A stretch of DNA of 34,849 nt from CAYLLD01 sp964425135 (GTDB lineage: Bacteria; Pseudomonadota; Alphaproteobacteria; Rhodobacterales; Rhodobacteraceae), in assembly GCA_964425135.1 (NCBI GenBank), contig CAYRKW010000035.1, positions 1 to 34,849 on the forward strand. Direction: 5' to 3'. The number at the start of each line of letters is the position of its first letter. The first letter of the stretch is position 1. The position numbers were made by a program, and so were the translations under genes. Positions 7,660 to 15,300 of this stretch are shown piece by piece. The notes below the pieces were generated by a model that was given only the letters and a program-made list of their open reading frames with translations, did no database searches and was not told where the DNA came from.

Positions 7660-9092
7660 AGCCCCTTGGCAACGTAGCTTTGCGCAACCCGCTTAATGGA
7701 CACAAGATAGGCCGCCACACGCAGGTCATCGACCTTGTCGTTTTCGTGCCAAACCTCGCGCATCGCACCATAGGCCGCGCGCATCGTGTCATCGAGACCA
7801 GAGCGGACGAGTTCCAACTCTCCTGCACCGTGAAGATAGCGTTCCTTGAAATTGTCGGACAGCTTAGTGCCATTCGCCTCAAGCTCTTCGATCAAAAGAC
7901 GGTGCTGCGCTTCTTCTGCGCGGCGCTGCATGCGGCCAAAGCGGATGTGGCTGAGGTTTTTCACCCACTCAAAGTAACTCACCGTTACTCCGCCGCCATT
8001 TGCGAACATATCGGGGATGATCACTGCACCTTTGTTGCGCAGGATTTCATCTGCGCCAGCGGTGACCGGTCCGTTTGCCGCTTCAATGATGAGCGGTGCT
8101 TGCACACGGTCGGCGTTGTTGAGGTTTATCACCCCTTCAAGGGCCGCCGGAATGAGGATATCGCATGGCTCTTCAAGCGCCAGCGCGCCATCTTCGATAT
8201 ACTGGGTTGCGCCCGTAAAGCCTTTGACACCACCCGATGTGACGATGTGGTTGCGCAGCGCTTCGATATCGATCCCGTTCTCGTTTGAGACCGCCCCGTC
8301 ATACTCGATCACATGGGTGATTTTGCAGCCGTCTTCTTCGGCGAGGAACTTGGCGGCGTGATAGCCCACATTGCCAAGCCCTTGAACAATGACCCGCTTA
8401 CCGTCGAGCGTACCGCTCATCCCCGCCTTTTTGATGTCTTCGGGATGTCGGAAAAACTCTTGCAGCGCGTATTGAACCCCGCGCCCCGTCGCCTCGACAC
8501 GGCCCTGAATGCCGCCTGCGTTGAGCGGTTTGCCAGTGACACAGGCACGGCCGTTGATGTCGGTTGTATTCATGCGCATGTATTGATCGGAAATCCACGC
8601 CATTTCCCGCTCTCCCGTCCCCATATCGGGCGCAGGCACGTTTTGTGCAGGGTCGATCAGATCGCGTTTGACCAACTCATATGCAAAGCGGCGCGTGATC
8701 TGTTCCAGTTCATGTTCGTCCCATTCGCGCGGGTTGATCATCAGCCCACCTTTAGAGCCGCCAAACGGCGCTTCGACGAGTGCGCATTTGAACGTCATCA
8801 GTGCGGCCAAGGCCTCGACCTCGTCCTGATCGACGCCCATCGCAAAGCGAATGCCGCCCTTCACCGGCTCCATATGTTCGGAATGCACGGACCTATAGCC
8901 CGTGAACGTCTTGATATCACCGCGCAATCTGACCCCGAAGCGCACTTTATAGGTCGAGTTGCAAACCTTGATTTTCTCTTTCAGACCGTCCGACAGATCG
9001 GGCAGAAGAGCTGCCGCTCGTTCGAACATCAAGTCCACACTCTGTCTGAAGGATGGTTCCACTTCGTTTGTCATTGGATAATTTCCGTCCAT
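7656..9092 (-). CDS. gdhA: glutamate dehydrogenase (Glu/Leu/Phe/Val family)
   Basis: This 478-residue enzyme reversibly deaminates L-glutamate to 2-oxoglutarate and ammonia with NAD(P). The substrate region KGGIRF is at 78-83, the catalytic lysine K114 is in PFGGSKGG, and D156 is in PAPDMGT. The C-terminal nucleotide-binding domain shows QGLGNVG. It resembles the NAD-type hexameric enzymes of Rhodobacteraceae. An alternative start at residue 7 (MTNEVEP, position 9074) has an equally plausible ribosome-binding site. It supplies or consumes the L-glutamate that the dgcN/dgcA operon also makes. Cofactor preference cannot be read with certainty. Confidence 0.93.
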   Translation of the reverse strand: MDGNYPMTNEVEPSFRQSVDLMFERAAALLPDLSDGLKEKIKVCNSTYKVRFGVRLRGDIKTFTGYRSVHSEHMEPVKGGIRFAMGVDQDEVEALAALMTFKCALVEAPFGGSKGGLMINPREWDEHELEQITRRFAYELVKRDLIDPAQNVPAPDMGTGEREMAWISDQYMRMNTTDINGRACVTGKPLNAGGIQGRVEATGRGVQYALQEFFRHPEDIKKAGMSGTLDGKRVIVQGLGNVGYHAAKFLAEEDGCKITHVIEYDGAVSNENGIDIEALRNHIVTSGGVKGFTGATQYIEDGALALEEPCDILIPAALEGVINLNNADRVQAPLIIEAANGPVTAGADEILRNKGAVIIPDMFANGGGVTVSYFEWVKNLSHIRFGRMQRRAEEAQHRLLIEELEANGTKLSDNFKERYLHGAGELELVRSGLDDTMRAAYGAMREVWHENDKVDDLRVAAYLVSIKRVAQSYVAKGL

Positions 9093-9241
9093 CGGGATCC
9101 GCCTTTGATATGGGTTTGGTGCATGATTTCAGCTCCCATTTGGACAGATCAATTTTTCTAAAACCCTAACACGGATGTAAATTCGCACAAGAATGTCCTG
9201 TTTTTGGATGCTTCGTGCGTTTTCATGTCTCAGCAAGCGGT

Positions 9242-11698
9242 TTAGGATTGGCGTTTGGTGCGGCGTGTGGCTTCGGCGACGCTTGGGTCTTCGGGCCAAG
9301 GATGCTTGGGGTATCGACCGCGCATGTCTTTGCGCACATCCGCATAGCTTGTGGCCCAGAAGCCGGGCAAATCTGCTGTCGTTTGGATCGGGCGCTGCGC
9401 AGGGGAAAGCAATTCGATCAGGAGCGGCGTTTGATCGGGCCCAACGACGGGGTGTTGTGTGAGCCCGAGCATCTCTTGCAGACGGATGGAGATTTTGGGT
9501 TTATCAGCGCTGTAATCTATCGCTACGCCGGTTCCTGTCGGCGCAGTGAACTTGCGAGGTGCGAGACGATCGAGGGTTTGTGCGCCCTCCCAACCGAGGT
9601 GCGCTTCCAATGCGGCCATCATGTCAATCCGCGCAAGGGCAGCTTTGGTTTGGATGCCGGAAAGATAGGGCGCGAGCCAATCGGTGCGCTCTTCCATCAG
9701 AACCTCATCAGACAAGTCGGGAAGATCGCTACCCCGCTGCCGGACCCATGCGACGCGGGCTTGCAAGAACCGGGCAGGTTTCGTCCACGGCAATGCGTCG
9801 ATCCCCAGTTTCGCAATCCCATCGAGCATCGCGTCGATCATCATCGCCGGATCGGGGTTTTGCAGACGTTCTACGTCCAGAACTAACGCGCCGAGACGGG
9901 ATTGGCGTTCGGCGATGACTTTGTTCTGGCGCGCGTCCCATTCGCAGATTTCATGCTGCGCGATGCGGGCGCTATGCAGGCGGGTGATGTCCCCCGGATC
10001 AAGCGGCGCGGCGATCCGAATCGTCGCATCGCGTCGCGCGCCATCGAGCTCGGCGATCGCCAGCCATTGCGATGAGGCGAGCGGGTCTGATGGGCTCAGC
10101 ACCGCCCCAGATCCACCGCTCATCAAATAGCGCGGAGCCTCGCCGCTGCGGCGCAACGCGATCCGGTCGGGAAAGGCGCAGGACAAAAGTGCGCCCGGTG
10201 TGATCTGCGTGGTATCGGGTTTGGGCTTCATGCGTTTTATATCCGTCCAAAGACGTCGCGCTTTCGGGTCGGACGTCGCGCGCAGAAGCTCAAGTCGACG
10301 GTCCAGCGTTGCATCGCCGCGCGGGACCGGATCGCGCTCGTTTAAAATCGCAGCGATCTTGGCGGCAGTTGTCTGCGCCCCCAAACGCTCGCCCATGATC
10401 ATCATCTGCGCAAGGCGCGGGTGCATGGCATAGCCCGCCAGTTTGCGCCCCTGCGCGGTGATGCCGCCCCCATCATCCAGCGCACCGAACGCATGCAAGA
10501 GCGCTTTGGCCGCCGCGAAGGTTGCAGGCGGCGGGGCGGTCAGGAACGGCATCTGGGATGGATCGCTCGCACCCCAAAGCGCAAGCTCGAGCGCAAGGCC
10601 GGTCAGGTCATCATCCTCAACCTCAACCGGCGGAAAGGCGGCAAGTGCGCCCTCCTCGCCCTTTGTCCACAATCGATAGCAAATTCCGGCCGCAACACGC
10701 CCTGCCCGCCCGCGCCGCTGGGCGGCTTCGGCCTTTGTCACGCGTTCGGTCACCAGACGCGACATACCGGAACCAGCATCAAATCGGGCTCGACGCGCAA
10801 GGCCAGCGTCGATCACAATGCGGATGTCGGGAATGGTGACTGAGGTCTCGGCGATGGAGGTGGCCAGAACCACATTCCGCCTGCCCTTTTTAGCCGGGCG
10901 CAGCGCGTGCATCTGCTGCGCGAAAGGGAGCGCGCCATAGAGAGGGATGAGATCGGTATCGCTGGCGACCCGCTCACTCAGTCCCGATTGCACGCGCGCG
11001 ATCTCGCCCGCGCCGGGAAGGAACACGAGCACAGAGCCAACGGATGCGTTAAGAGCGTCCAGCACAGTCTCAACAACGATAGGTTCGATCCGCTGGTTGT
11101 ATTTGCCTGGATCACGCCAGGGCGTTTTGCGCCAGATGGTCTCAACCTCATAGGCCTGCCCCTCAGCTGTCACGACCGGCGCATCGTCCAAAAGCTGCGC
11201 AACCGCTTGCGTATCGAGTGTGGCAGACATGACGACGAGATGCAGATCCGGGCGCAGAGCCGCACGGATTTCGCAGCACAGGGCCAGTCCCAGATCTGCG
11301 TTGAGGGAGCGTTCGTGAAACTCGTCAAAGATTACGCACCCAATCCCCGAAAGCTCAGGATCGGATTGGATTAGGCGCGTTAGAACGCCTTCGGTGACAA
11401 CCTCGATACGCGTTGCGGACGAGACCTTCGTGGCACCACGCATACGATAGCCAACTGTTGCGCCAACATCCTCGCCAAGTTGCGCAGCCATACGCGTCGC
11501 AGCAGTGCGCGCAGCGACGCGACGCGGCTCCAGCATGACGATGCGGCCTGTGCAGATGCGTTTGTGGAGAAGGTGGAGCGGAACGCGGGTTGTTTTCCCG
11601 GCCCCGGGCGGTGCATGCAAAACCAGCCTGCCATGGGCGGATAACGTCTGTGCGATCTCATCAAGAACCGCATCAATAGGCAGGCTATCAGGTGTCAT
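9242..11698 (-). CDS. hrpB: ATP-dependent helicase HrpB
   Basis: This 818-residue DEAH/RHA-family helicase has Walker A PPGAGKTT (30-37), the DEFH box at 125-128, and motif III SATL. Motif VI QRRGRAGR is followed by a winged-helix and helicase-associated region and the HrpB-specific C-terminal domain. Length and domain order match HrpB proteins. HrpB is widespread in proteobacteria and thought to act on RNA, but its physiological substrate is unclear. The start MTPDSLPIDAVL fits the family. It begins 64 bp downstream of the DUF3108 stop on the same strand, so co-transcription is possible. The 149 bp between its stop and glutamate dehydrogenase hold the latter's promoter region, with no other gene seen. 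Confidence 0.95.
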   Translation of the reverse strand: MTPDSLPIDAVLDEIAQTLSAHGRLVLHAPPGAGKTTRVPLHLLHKRICTGRIVMLEPRRVAARTAATRMAAQLGEDVGATVGYRMRGATKVSSATRIEVVTEGVLTRLIQSDPELSGIGCVIFDEFHERSLNADLGLALCCEIRAALRPDLHLVVMSATLDTQAVAQLLDDAPVVTAEGQAYEVETIWRKTPWRDPGKYNQRIEPIVVETVLDALNASVGSVLVFLPGAGEIARVQSGLSERVASDTDLIPLYGALPFAQQMHALRPAKKGRRNVVLATSIAETSVTIPDIRIVIDAGLARRARFDAGSGMSRLVTERVTKAEAAQRRGRAGRVAAGICYRLWTKGEEGALAAFPPVEVEDDDLTGLALELALWGASDPSQMPFLTAPPPATFAAAKALLHAFGALDDGGGITAQGRKLAGYAMHPRLAQMMIMGERLGAQTTAAKIAAILNERDPVPRGDATLDRRLELLRATSDPKARRLWTDIKRMKPKPDTTQITPGALLSCAFPDRIALRRSGEAPRYLMSGGSGAVLSPSDPLASSQWLAIAELDGARRDATIRIAAPLDPGDITRLHSARIAQHEICEWDARQNKVIAERQSRLGALVLDVERLQNPDPAMMIDAMLDGIAKLGIDALPWTKPARFLQARVAWVRQRGSDLPDLSDEVLMEERTDWLAPYLSGIQTKAALARIDMMAALEAHLGWEGAQTLDRLAPRKFTAPTGTGVAIDYSADKPKISIRLQEMLGLTQHPVVGPDQTPLLIELLSPAQRPIQTTADLPGFWATSYADVRKDMRGRYPKHPWPEDPSVAEATRRTKRQS

Positions 11699-11762
11699 GC
11701 GGGCAGCTTATGCGAAGTGCCGCGCTATGGGCAGTGCTATTGCAGTGGATGCGCGCGCGGTA

Positions 11763-12485
11763 TCAGCGGACCCGAACCGCTTGCGCCGTTCCCCAATAGG
11801 TCGTCATGGCAAATCGCGTTACGCGCCAACGGCCATTGTCGAGCTTTTGGTAGTTGAGCCGGAACGGGAATACGGCTCTTTCGGCCATCTGATCGGGTGT
11901 AAAGCCCGCGATACGTGTGTAGTTACCAATGCAAGAGACTGTATCGGGATCATCGCTTTTATCGCGCTGCAACCGGATGCCAGAGACGCGTGAGCCCTCG
12001 TAAACGCGGAAGTTTTTGCGGCACAGTCGGGATTCGCGCACATCGGTCAGCAGGTGATAGGTCGCGGTAATCGGATCGAGAACGTTGTTGAGGGAGCGCG
12101 GATCGACGTCATGCGGCTCGTTCGGGCGCGGCGGCGTGCGCGTCACAGAACGCGGGCCGTTGTCGTCATAGCCGATATCGACCTGCGCAAACTGCCTGCG
12201 TTGATCGAAGCGCCCGCGAAACACCTGCGGCTTAAACCGCCCGTTGCTGACCTCACCAATGACCGCACCGGAATAGCGCGTGGCCAGAAAGCTGCCAAAA
12301 AATCCGCGCGTTCCCATAACGCCTTGAATCTTATAGGTTTTGCCTTCTGAGCGACTATCAAATTTTACTTCGCCTACCCGAAATCCGCGCAGGAACACAT
12401 CAAATTGGAAATTTTCGGCCCAAGCGGGTGACGCAACGGATCCCGCCGCCATAGCGATCATGAACGCCAAAAAGCGCGCCATCAT
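11763..12485 (-). CDS. exported DUF3108-type protein
   Basis: This 240-residue protein has a Sec signal peptide (MMARFLAFMIAMAAGSVASPAWA, cleavage before ENF). The mature beta-rich domain has the pattern of DUF3108 (FDVFLRGFRVGEVKF near its start, then alternating strands with RTPPRP and NNVLDP). A C-terminal pair of cysteines (C near RLCRKNF and DTVSCIG) could form a disulfide in the periplasm. DUF3108 proteins are periplasmic and uncharacterised, possibly lipid- or envelope-related. The start is ambiguous: two adjacent ATGs (12485 and 12482) have a poor ribosome-binding site, and a TTG lies at 12509. Its upstream sequence is the 55-bp segment duplicated across the scaffold gap. Confidence 0.85.
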   Translation of the reverse strand: MMARFLAFMIAMAAGSVASPAWAENFQFDVFLRGFRVGEVKFDSRSEGKTYKIQGVMGTRGFFGSFLATRYSGAVIGEVSNGRFKPQVFRGRFDQRRQFAQVDIGYDDNGPRSVTRTPPRPNEPHDVDPRSLNNVLDPITATYHLLTDVRESRLCRKNFRVYEGSRVSGIRLQRDKSDDPDTVSCIGNYTRIAGFTPDQMAERAVFPFRLNYQKLDNGRWRVTRFAMTTYWGTAQAVRVR

Positions 12486-12488
12486 ATT

Positions 12489-12543
12489 TGATGAAAGTCC
12501 CAAGCCCAAACTCCCGCCCAGTATTATGTGTTCTGCCTCTGCC
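12489..12543. repeat. 55-bp contig-end overlap, left copy of gap 1
   Basis: This 55-bp segment is identical to 12644-12698 on the far side of a 100-N run. It is the uncollapsed overlap of two contigs, not a biological repeat. The second gap in the window has the same 55-bp overlap length. Confidence 0.95.
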
Positions 12544-12643
12544 NNNNNNNNNNNNNNNNNNNNNNNNNNNNNNNNNNNNNNNNNNNNNNNNNNNNNNNNN
12601 NNNNNNNNNNNNNNNNNNNNNNNNNNNNNNNNNNNNNNNNNNN
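12544..12643. other. scaffold gap of 100 N
   Basis: Exactly 100 N, a placeholder gap length, lie between two identical 55-bp ends. The true sequence probably runs continuously from 12543 to 12699, with no gene interrupted. Confidence 0.95.
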
Positions 12644-12698
12644 TGATGAAAGTCCCAAGCCCAAACTCCCGCCCAGTATTATGTGTTCTGCCTCTGCC
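12644..12698. repeat. 55-bp contig-end overlap, right copy of gap 1
   Basis: This is an exact copy of 12489-12543. If collapsed, the DUF3108 and meaB genes are divergent with roughly 140 bp between them. Confidence 0.95.
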
Positions 12699-12781
12699 TG
12701 ACAGCGTAAACTATTGTTGAATCCGCTAAAAGCAAAACTTATGAGTCTTTTAAGTGTGAGAGGCGAGTGCGTCAATTGAGC

Positions 12782-13768
12782 ATGAATACTGGAACAAACA
12801 TTGCTGATGCGATTGTTGCAGGCGACCGGCGCGCGCTCGCCCGTGCGGTCACGCTGGTCGAAAGTACGCGCGAGGATCATCGGCAAACAGCGCGCGCTCT
12901 GGTATCGCAGCTCAAGACGCGCGGCCATCGCGCGCTGCGCATCGGCTTGACCGGAACGCCCGGGGTCGGGAAATCCACCTTTATCGAGGCGTTGGGGCTC
13001 TATTTGTGCGATGCGGGCAAACGCGTCGCGGTTTTGGCCGTTGATCCCTCGTCCCGGCGCACGGGCGGCGCCATTCTGGGCGACAAGACCCGAATGCCGC
13101 AGCTATCGCGGCGCAAGGAGGCGTTTATTCGCCCCTCTCCTTCCAGCAACACGCTGGGCGGCGTGGCGGCGCAGTCGCGCGAGGTGATTGAACTTTGCGA
13201 GGCGGCTGGCTTTGACATCATTCTCGTTGAAACCGTCGGTGTCGGCCAGTCAGAGGTCATGGTTGCTGATATGACTGATATTTTCGCGCTTTTGATTGCG
13301 CCAGCGGGCGGCGATGAACTGCAGGGGGTCAAACGCGGGATCATGGAGCTCGCTGATCTTGTGCTGGTTAACAAGGCAGATGGCGATCTGAAACCGCAAG
13401 CGGTGCGGACGGCCGCCGATTATGCCGGGGCCTTGAGGCTGCTGGCGCGCGGCGACGATATGCCGCCTGACTTTCCGAAAGCGCTGACGTTGTCGGCACT
13501 CACGGGCGAGGGTTTGAGCGAGGTCTACGACGCGATGGACGAACTCGCGCATTGGAGAGACGCGCAAGGCCACACGGCAACACGCAGGGCGACGCAATCG
13601 CAGATGGCGTTCGAACATGCGCTGGAGCGCGAATTACGCAGCGCTGCGCGAAACCATCCGCAATTCGCAGCGCTCAAATCCGCAGCGGTGCAAGAAATAT
13701 CGTCGGGCGCGGTTGCGCCTGAGGATGCCGCAAAAAAGATCGCGCGCCAGATTATTTTTCTCGAATGA
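12782..13768 (+). CDS. meaB: methylmalonyl-CoA mutase chaperone GTPase MeaB
   Basis: This 328-residue G3E-type P-loop GTPase protects and gates adenosylcobalamin loading of methylmalonyl-CoA mutase. It shows Walker A GTPGVGKST (58-66), the DPSSRRTGGAILGDKTRM segment typical of MeaB/ArgK, the switch VETVGVGQSE, and the guanine-specificity motif NKAD. The C-terminal dimerisation arm is present. A GTG five codons upstream (12767) is a possible alternative start, with AGAGG close before it. The mutase gene is not adjacent. It links this locus functionally to the cobalamin genes on the right, since its client is B12-dependent. Confidence 0.93.
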   Translation: MNTGTNIADAIVAGDRRALARAVTLVESTREDHRQTARALVSQLKTRGHRALRIGLTGTPGVGKSTFIEALGLYLCDAGKRVAVLAVDPSSRRTGGAILGDKTRMPQLSRRKEAFIRPSPSSNTLGGVAAQSREVIELCEAAGFDIILVETVGVGQSEVMVADMTDIFALLIAPAGGDELQGVKRGIMELADLVLVNKADGDLKPQAVRTAADYAGALRLLARGDDMPPDFPKALTLSALTGEGLSEVYDAMDELAHWRDAQGHTATRRATQSQMAFEHALERELRSAARNHPQFAALKSAAVQEISSGAVAPEDAAKKIARQIIFLE

Positions 13769-13854
13769 TACGTTGTTTGCCCCAAATCGACCAAGATTAA
13801 TCAAAAATTTACCTTAATCGCATCTAAATCCGGCCACGTACCAAGACTAATTTC

Positions 13855-13889
13855 TCTCCCAAGCAAACGGCTCAGACCAGATTGGGAGA
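13855..13889 (+). promoter_or_regulatory. hairpin sequestering the ribosome-binding site
   Basis: TCTCCCAA (13855-13862) is perfectly complementary to TTGGGAGA (13882-13889), with a 19-nt loop between. The right arm contains the Shine-Dalgarno GGGAGA of the gene at 13893. In RNA the ribosome site would be base-paired, which is an arrangement suited to temperature- or RNA-controlled translation. Confidence 0.55.
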
Positions 13890-13892
13890 AAT

Positions 13893-14075
13893 ATGATGAT
13901 CAACGCAAAAGACTCTAACGCATCCTTCACAGGCACTCGTGTCATCGATGTTGTTGTTGTGATGGTAGCAGGGCTCTTCTTCGCAAACATGGTCATGCAG
14001 CCAGGTGAAGGAACCCAGACACTGAAAATATATGCCGCTGAACTCGATACGGCCGTGGTTCCGCTTCACGATTGA
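13893..14075 (+). CDS. 60-residue single-span membrane protein
   Basis: This small ORF begins at the double ATG 13893/13896, four bases after the Shine-Dalgarno GGGAGA. Residues 17-37 (VIDVVVVMVAGLFFANMVMQP) form one transmembrane helix. The N-terminal 15 residues are polar and the C-terminal 23 residues are mildly acidic. I do not recognise the family. It lies alone between meaB and a convergent methyltransferase. Its leader carries a hairpin over the ribosome site, and its 3' region is a string of hairpins with poly-C loops ending in a terminator. The short ORF plus structured 3' UTR recalls loci that yield 3'-UTR-derived small RNAs in Rhodobacter, but this protein lacks DUF1127 features. 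Confidence 0.7.
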   Translation: MMINAKDSNASFTGTRVIDVVVVMVAGLFFANMVMQPGEGTQTLKIYAAELDTAVVPLHD

Positions 14076-14280
14076 GCTTCAACTTGCCCCCCGTGGTGCC
14101 CCCACCTGCCACGTGGTCACAACCGGAAGGTATTTCCGCCAGAAACGTCTGAATTGAGTAGATCCAAAAGTCCCCCACCGCGATTTACCCGATAAGCCCC
14201 CGCCGCTCTTCCTCTCCCCCCATTGTAAGAAGAGCGACTGACAAGCCTCGCAATGCAGCCCCCCTCTGCGCGAGGCTTTT
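14076..14280 (+). ncRNA. candidate 3'-UTR small RNA with C-rich hairpin loops
   Basis: Within about 180 bp there are six runs of five or six C: 14087-14092, 14099-14103, 14172-14176, 14197-14201, 14216-14221 and 14259-14264. Predicted hairpins are 14092-14096/14109-14113 (loop with CCCCC), 14124-14128/14134-14138, 14204-14210/14230-14236 (loop with CTCTCCCCCC), and the terminator hairpin with a CCCCCC apical loop. C-rich loops in stable hairpins are typical of anti-Shine-Dalgarno small RNAs, such as the CcsR type of Rhodobacter. The loop TCTCCC (14213-14218) is complementary to the ribosome site GGGAGA of the upstream gene. No protein-coding signal is seen here. This is a prediction from sequence only. 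Confidence 0.4.
14243..14280 (+). terminator. Rho-independent terminator with C6 apical loop
   Basis: AAGCCTCGC (14243-14251) pairs with GCGAGGCTT (14270-14278), with an inner GCAG/CTGC pairing that exposes a CCCCCC loop, followed by TTTT. It would end the transcript of the 60-residue gene about 170 nt after its stop. Confidence 0.8.
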
Positions 14281-14340
14281 CTGGTTCTTGGACCGTCAAA
14301 CGGAAACGCGCTGGCGCGCGTTACGCCTTAAAGGTGGCTT

Positions 14341-14360
14341 CGCCTCCGGCGGGAGTATTT
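14341..14360 (+). repeat. hairpin plus GAGTATTT dispersed motif
   Basis: CGCC-TCC-GGCG (14341-14351) is followed at once by GAGTATTT (14353-14360) and an A/G-rich tail. It resembles the element before rimO at 3082-3141. I recall this sequence type as frequent between genes in Rhodobacteraceae, but cannot verify the count here. Confidence 0.45.
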
Positions 14361-14405
14361 CTCGAAAGGTGAGAATGAGGTATGATGTAGGCAATTTCGC
14401 ATTTT

Positions 14406-14436
14406 AAAAATACTCACATGCGCGTGCGCAGCACGC
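14406..14436 (-). terminator. hairpin with GAGTATTTTT tail after methyltransferase
   Basis: On the minus strand a GCGTGC/GCACGC stem (14422-14427 with 14431-14436, 3-nt loop) directly abuts the methyltransferase stop. It is followed by GTGAGTATTTTTAAAA (down to 14406). It is a probable terminator and a third, inverted copy of the GAGTATTT element. Confidence 0.6.
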
Positions 14437-15300
14437 TTAATGTCGTGCGCCCGTGAGGGCGCTCCGTTTGGTTTGCACTGTTTTTGTCATGCTCAGGCTG
14501 AACGACAGGGGCAACCAGTTTTGGTCAGGCCAGCGGTACATGCCGTCAGCATCGGCGCGCAGGCAGGAGAACATGCGCCAGGGAACGGCGTCATGTTCGG
14601 TGAAACGATCCAAGCGCAGTCCGGCGTTCAAAAGAGCGCTGATCACGGAGCTCACAGGGTGCATCCATTCGACGGTTCGGGTGTTTTTCAAGACCGCGTT
14701 ATCATCGGCATAGTCGCTGTCATTCTCATCGACGAAGGCATCTTTGAGAAAATAGGGCACGAAATAGCCCGGACGGCCGCTAGCATCGACGGTTTCATCG
14801 TCGAAAACAGCCGCTGCCGGATGGCCTTCGGCAAAGTAGAGTTGACCGCCCGGTTTTAAGAACCCTGAGACTGTATCTGCCCAGCCTTGTATGTCCGGCA
14901 GCCAGCCGATTGTGCCCCATGTGATGAACACCAGATCGAACGCCTGCGGCTCGGCCACCGTCTCAAGCGCGTCATAGACATCGCTGACAACGAAGCGGGC
15001 GCGCTGCTCCAGGCCAAGCTCGGCCGCCAATGCTCTGGCCGCATCGATGGCGGGCTCGGAGAAGTCGACACCAACGACATCCGCGCCGCGTTGCACCAGT
15101 GTCAAGGTATCGCGGCCAAAATGGCATTGCAGGTGCAGCAGCCGTTTGCCGCGCACATCTGGCAGTTCTGCTTCTTCGATAGGGTGAAGTTTGCCCCTGC
15201 CCGCGCGCAGGTCGGTCAGATCATAGCTTTCGGCGGCAAGGTGAATAGGAACTCTTTCATCCCAATTCGCCTTGTTGAGTGCCCGCCAGTCATCACTCAT
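14437..15300 (-). CDS. SAM-dependent class I methyltransferase, substrate unknown
   Basis: This is a 287-residue Rossmann-fold methyltransferase. The SAM-binding motif I region is LLHLQCHFGRDTL (54-66), with GVDFSEPAI as motif II (77-85) and FITWGTIGW at the motif IV position. The C-terminal half carries an aromatic-rich substrate cap. Related proteins are annotated only as class I methyltransferases. It is the last gene of the dgcN-dgcA-dat operon. Its start codon overlaps the stop of dat as TGATG, implying translational coupling and a role tied to D-amino-acid handling, though no such methyltransferase is known to me in that pathway. Family certain, substrate unknown. Confidence 0.9.
   Translation of the reverse strand: MSDDWRALNKANWDERVPIHLAAESYDLTDLRAGRGKLHPIEEAELPDVRGKRLLHLQCHFGRDTLTLVQRGADVVGVDFSEPAIDAARALAAELGLEQRARFVVSDVYDALETVAEPQAFDLVFITWGTIGWLPDIQGWADTVSGFLKPGGQLYFAEGHPAAAVFDDETVDASGRPGYFVPYFLKDAFVDENDSDYADDNAVLKNTRTVEWMHPVSSVISALLNAGLRLDRFTEHDAVPWRMFSCLRADADGMYRWPDQNWLPLSFSLSMTKTVQTKRSALTGARH

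Noticed and set aside
12489..12698. Direct 55-bp repeats as attachment sites or transposon target duplications
   Set aside because: They flank only 100 N, both gaps share the same 55-bp overlap length, and no mobile gene is present. An assembly overlap explains them.
12340..12720. ORFs running through the N runs
   Set aside because: Reading frames containing unknown residues across placeholder N are meaningless.
14437..14859. Plus-strand ORFs opposite the methyltransferase and D-amino-acid genes
   Set aside because: They are shadows of well-identified minus-strand genes with full family motifs.
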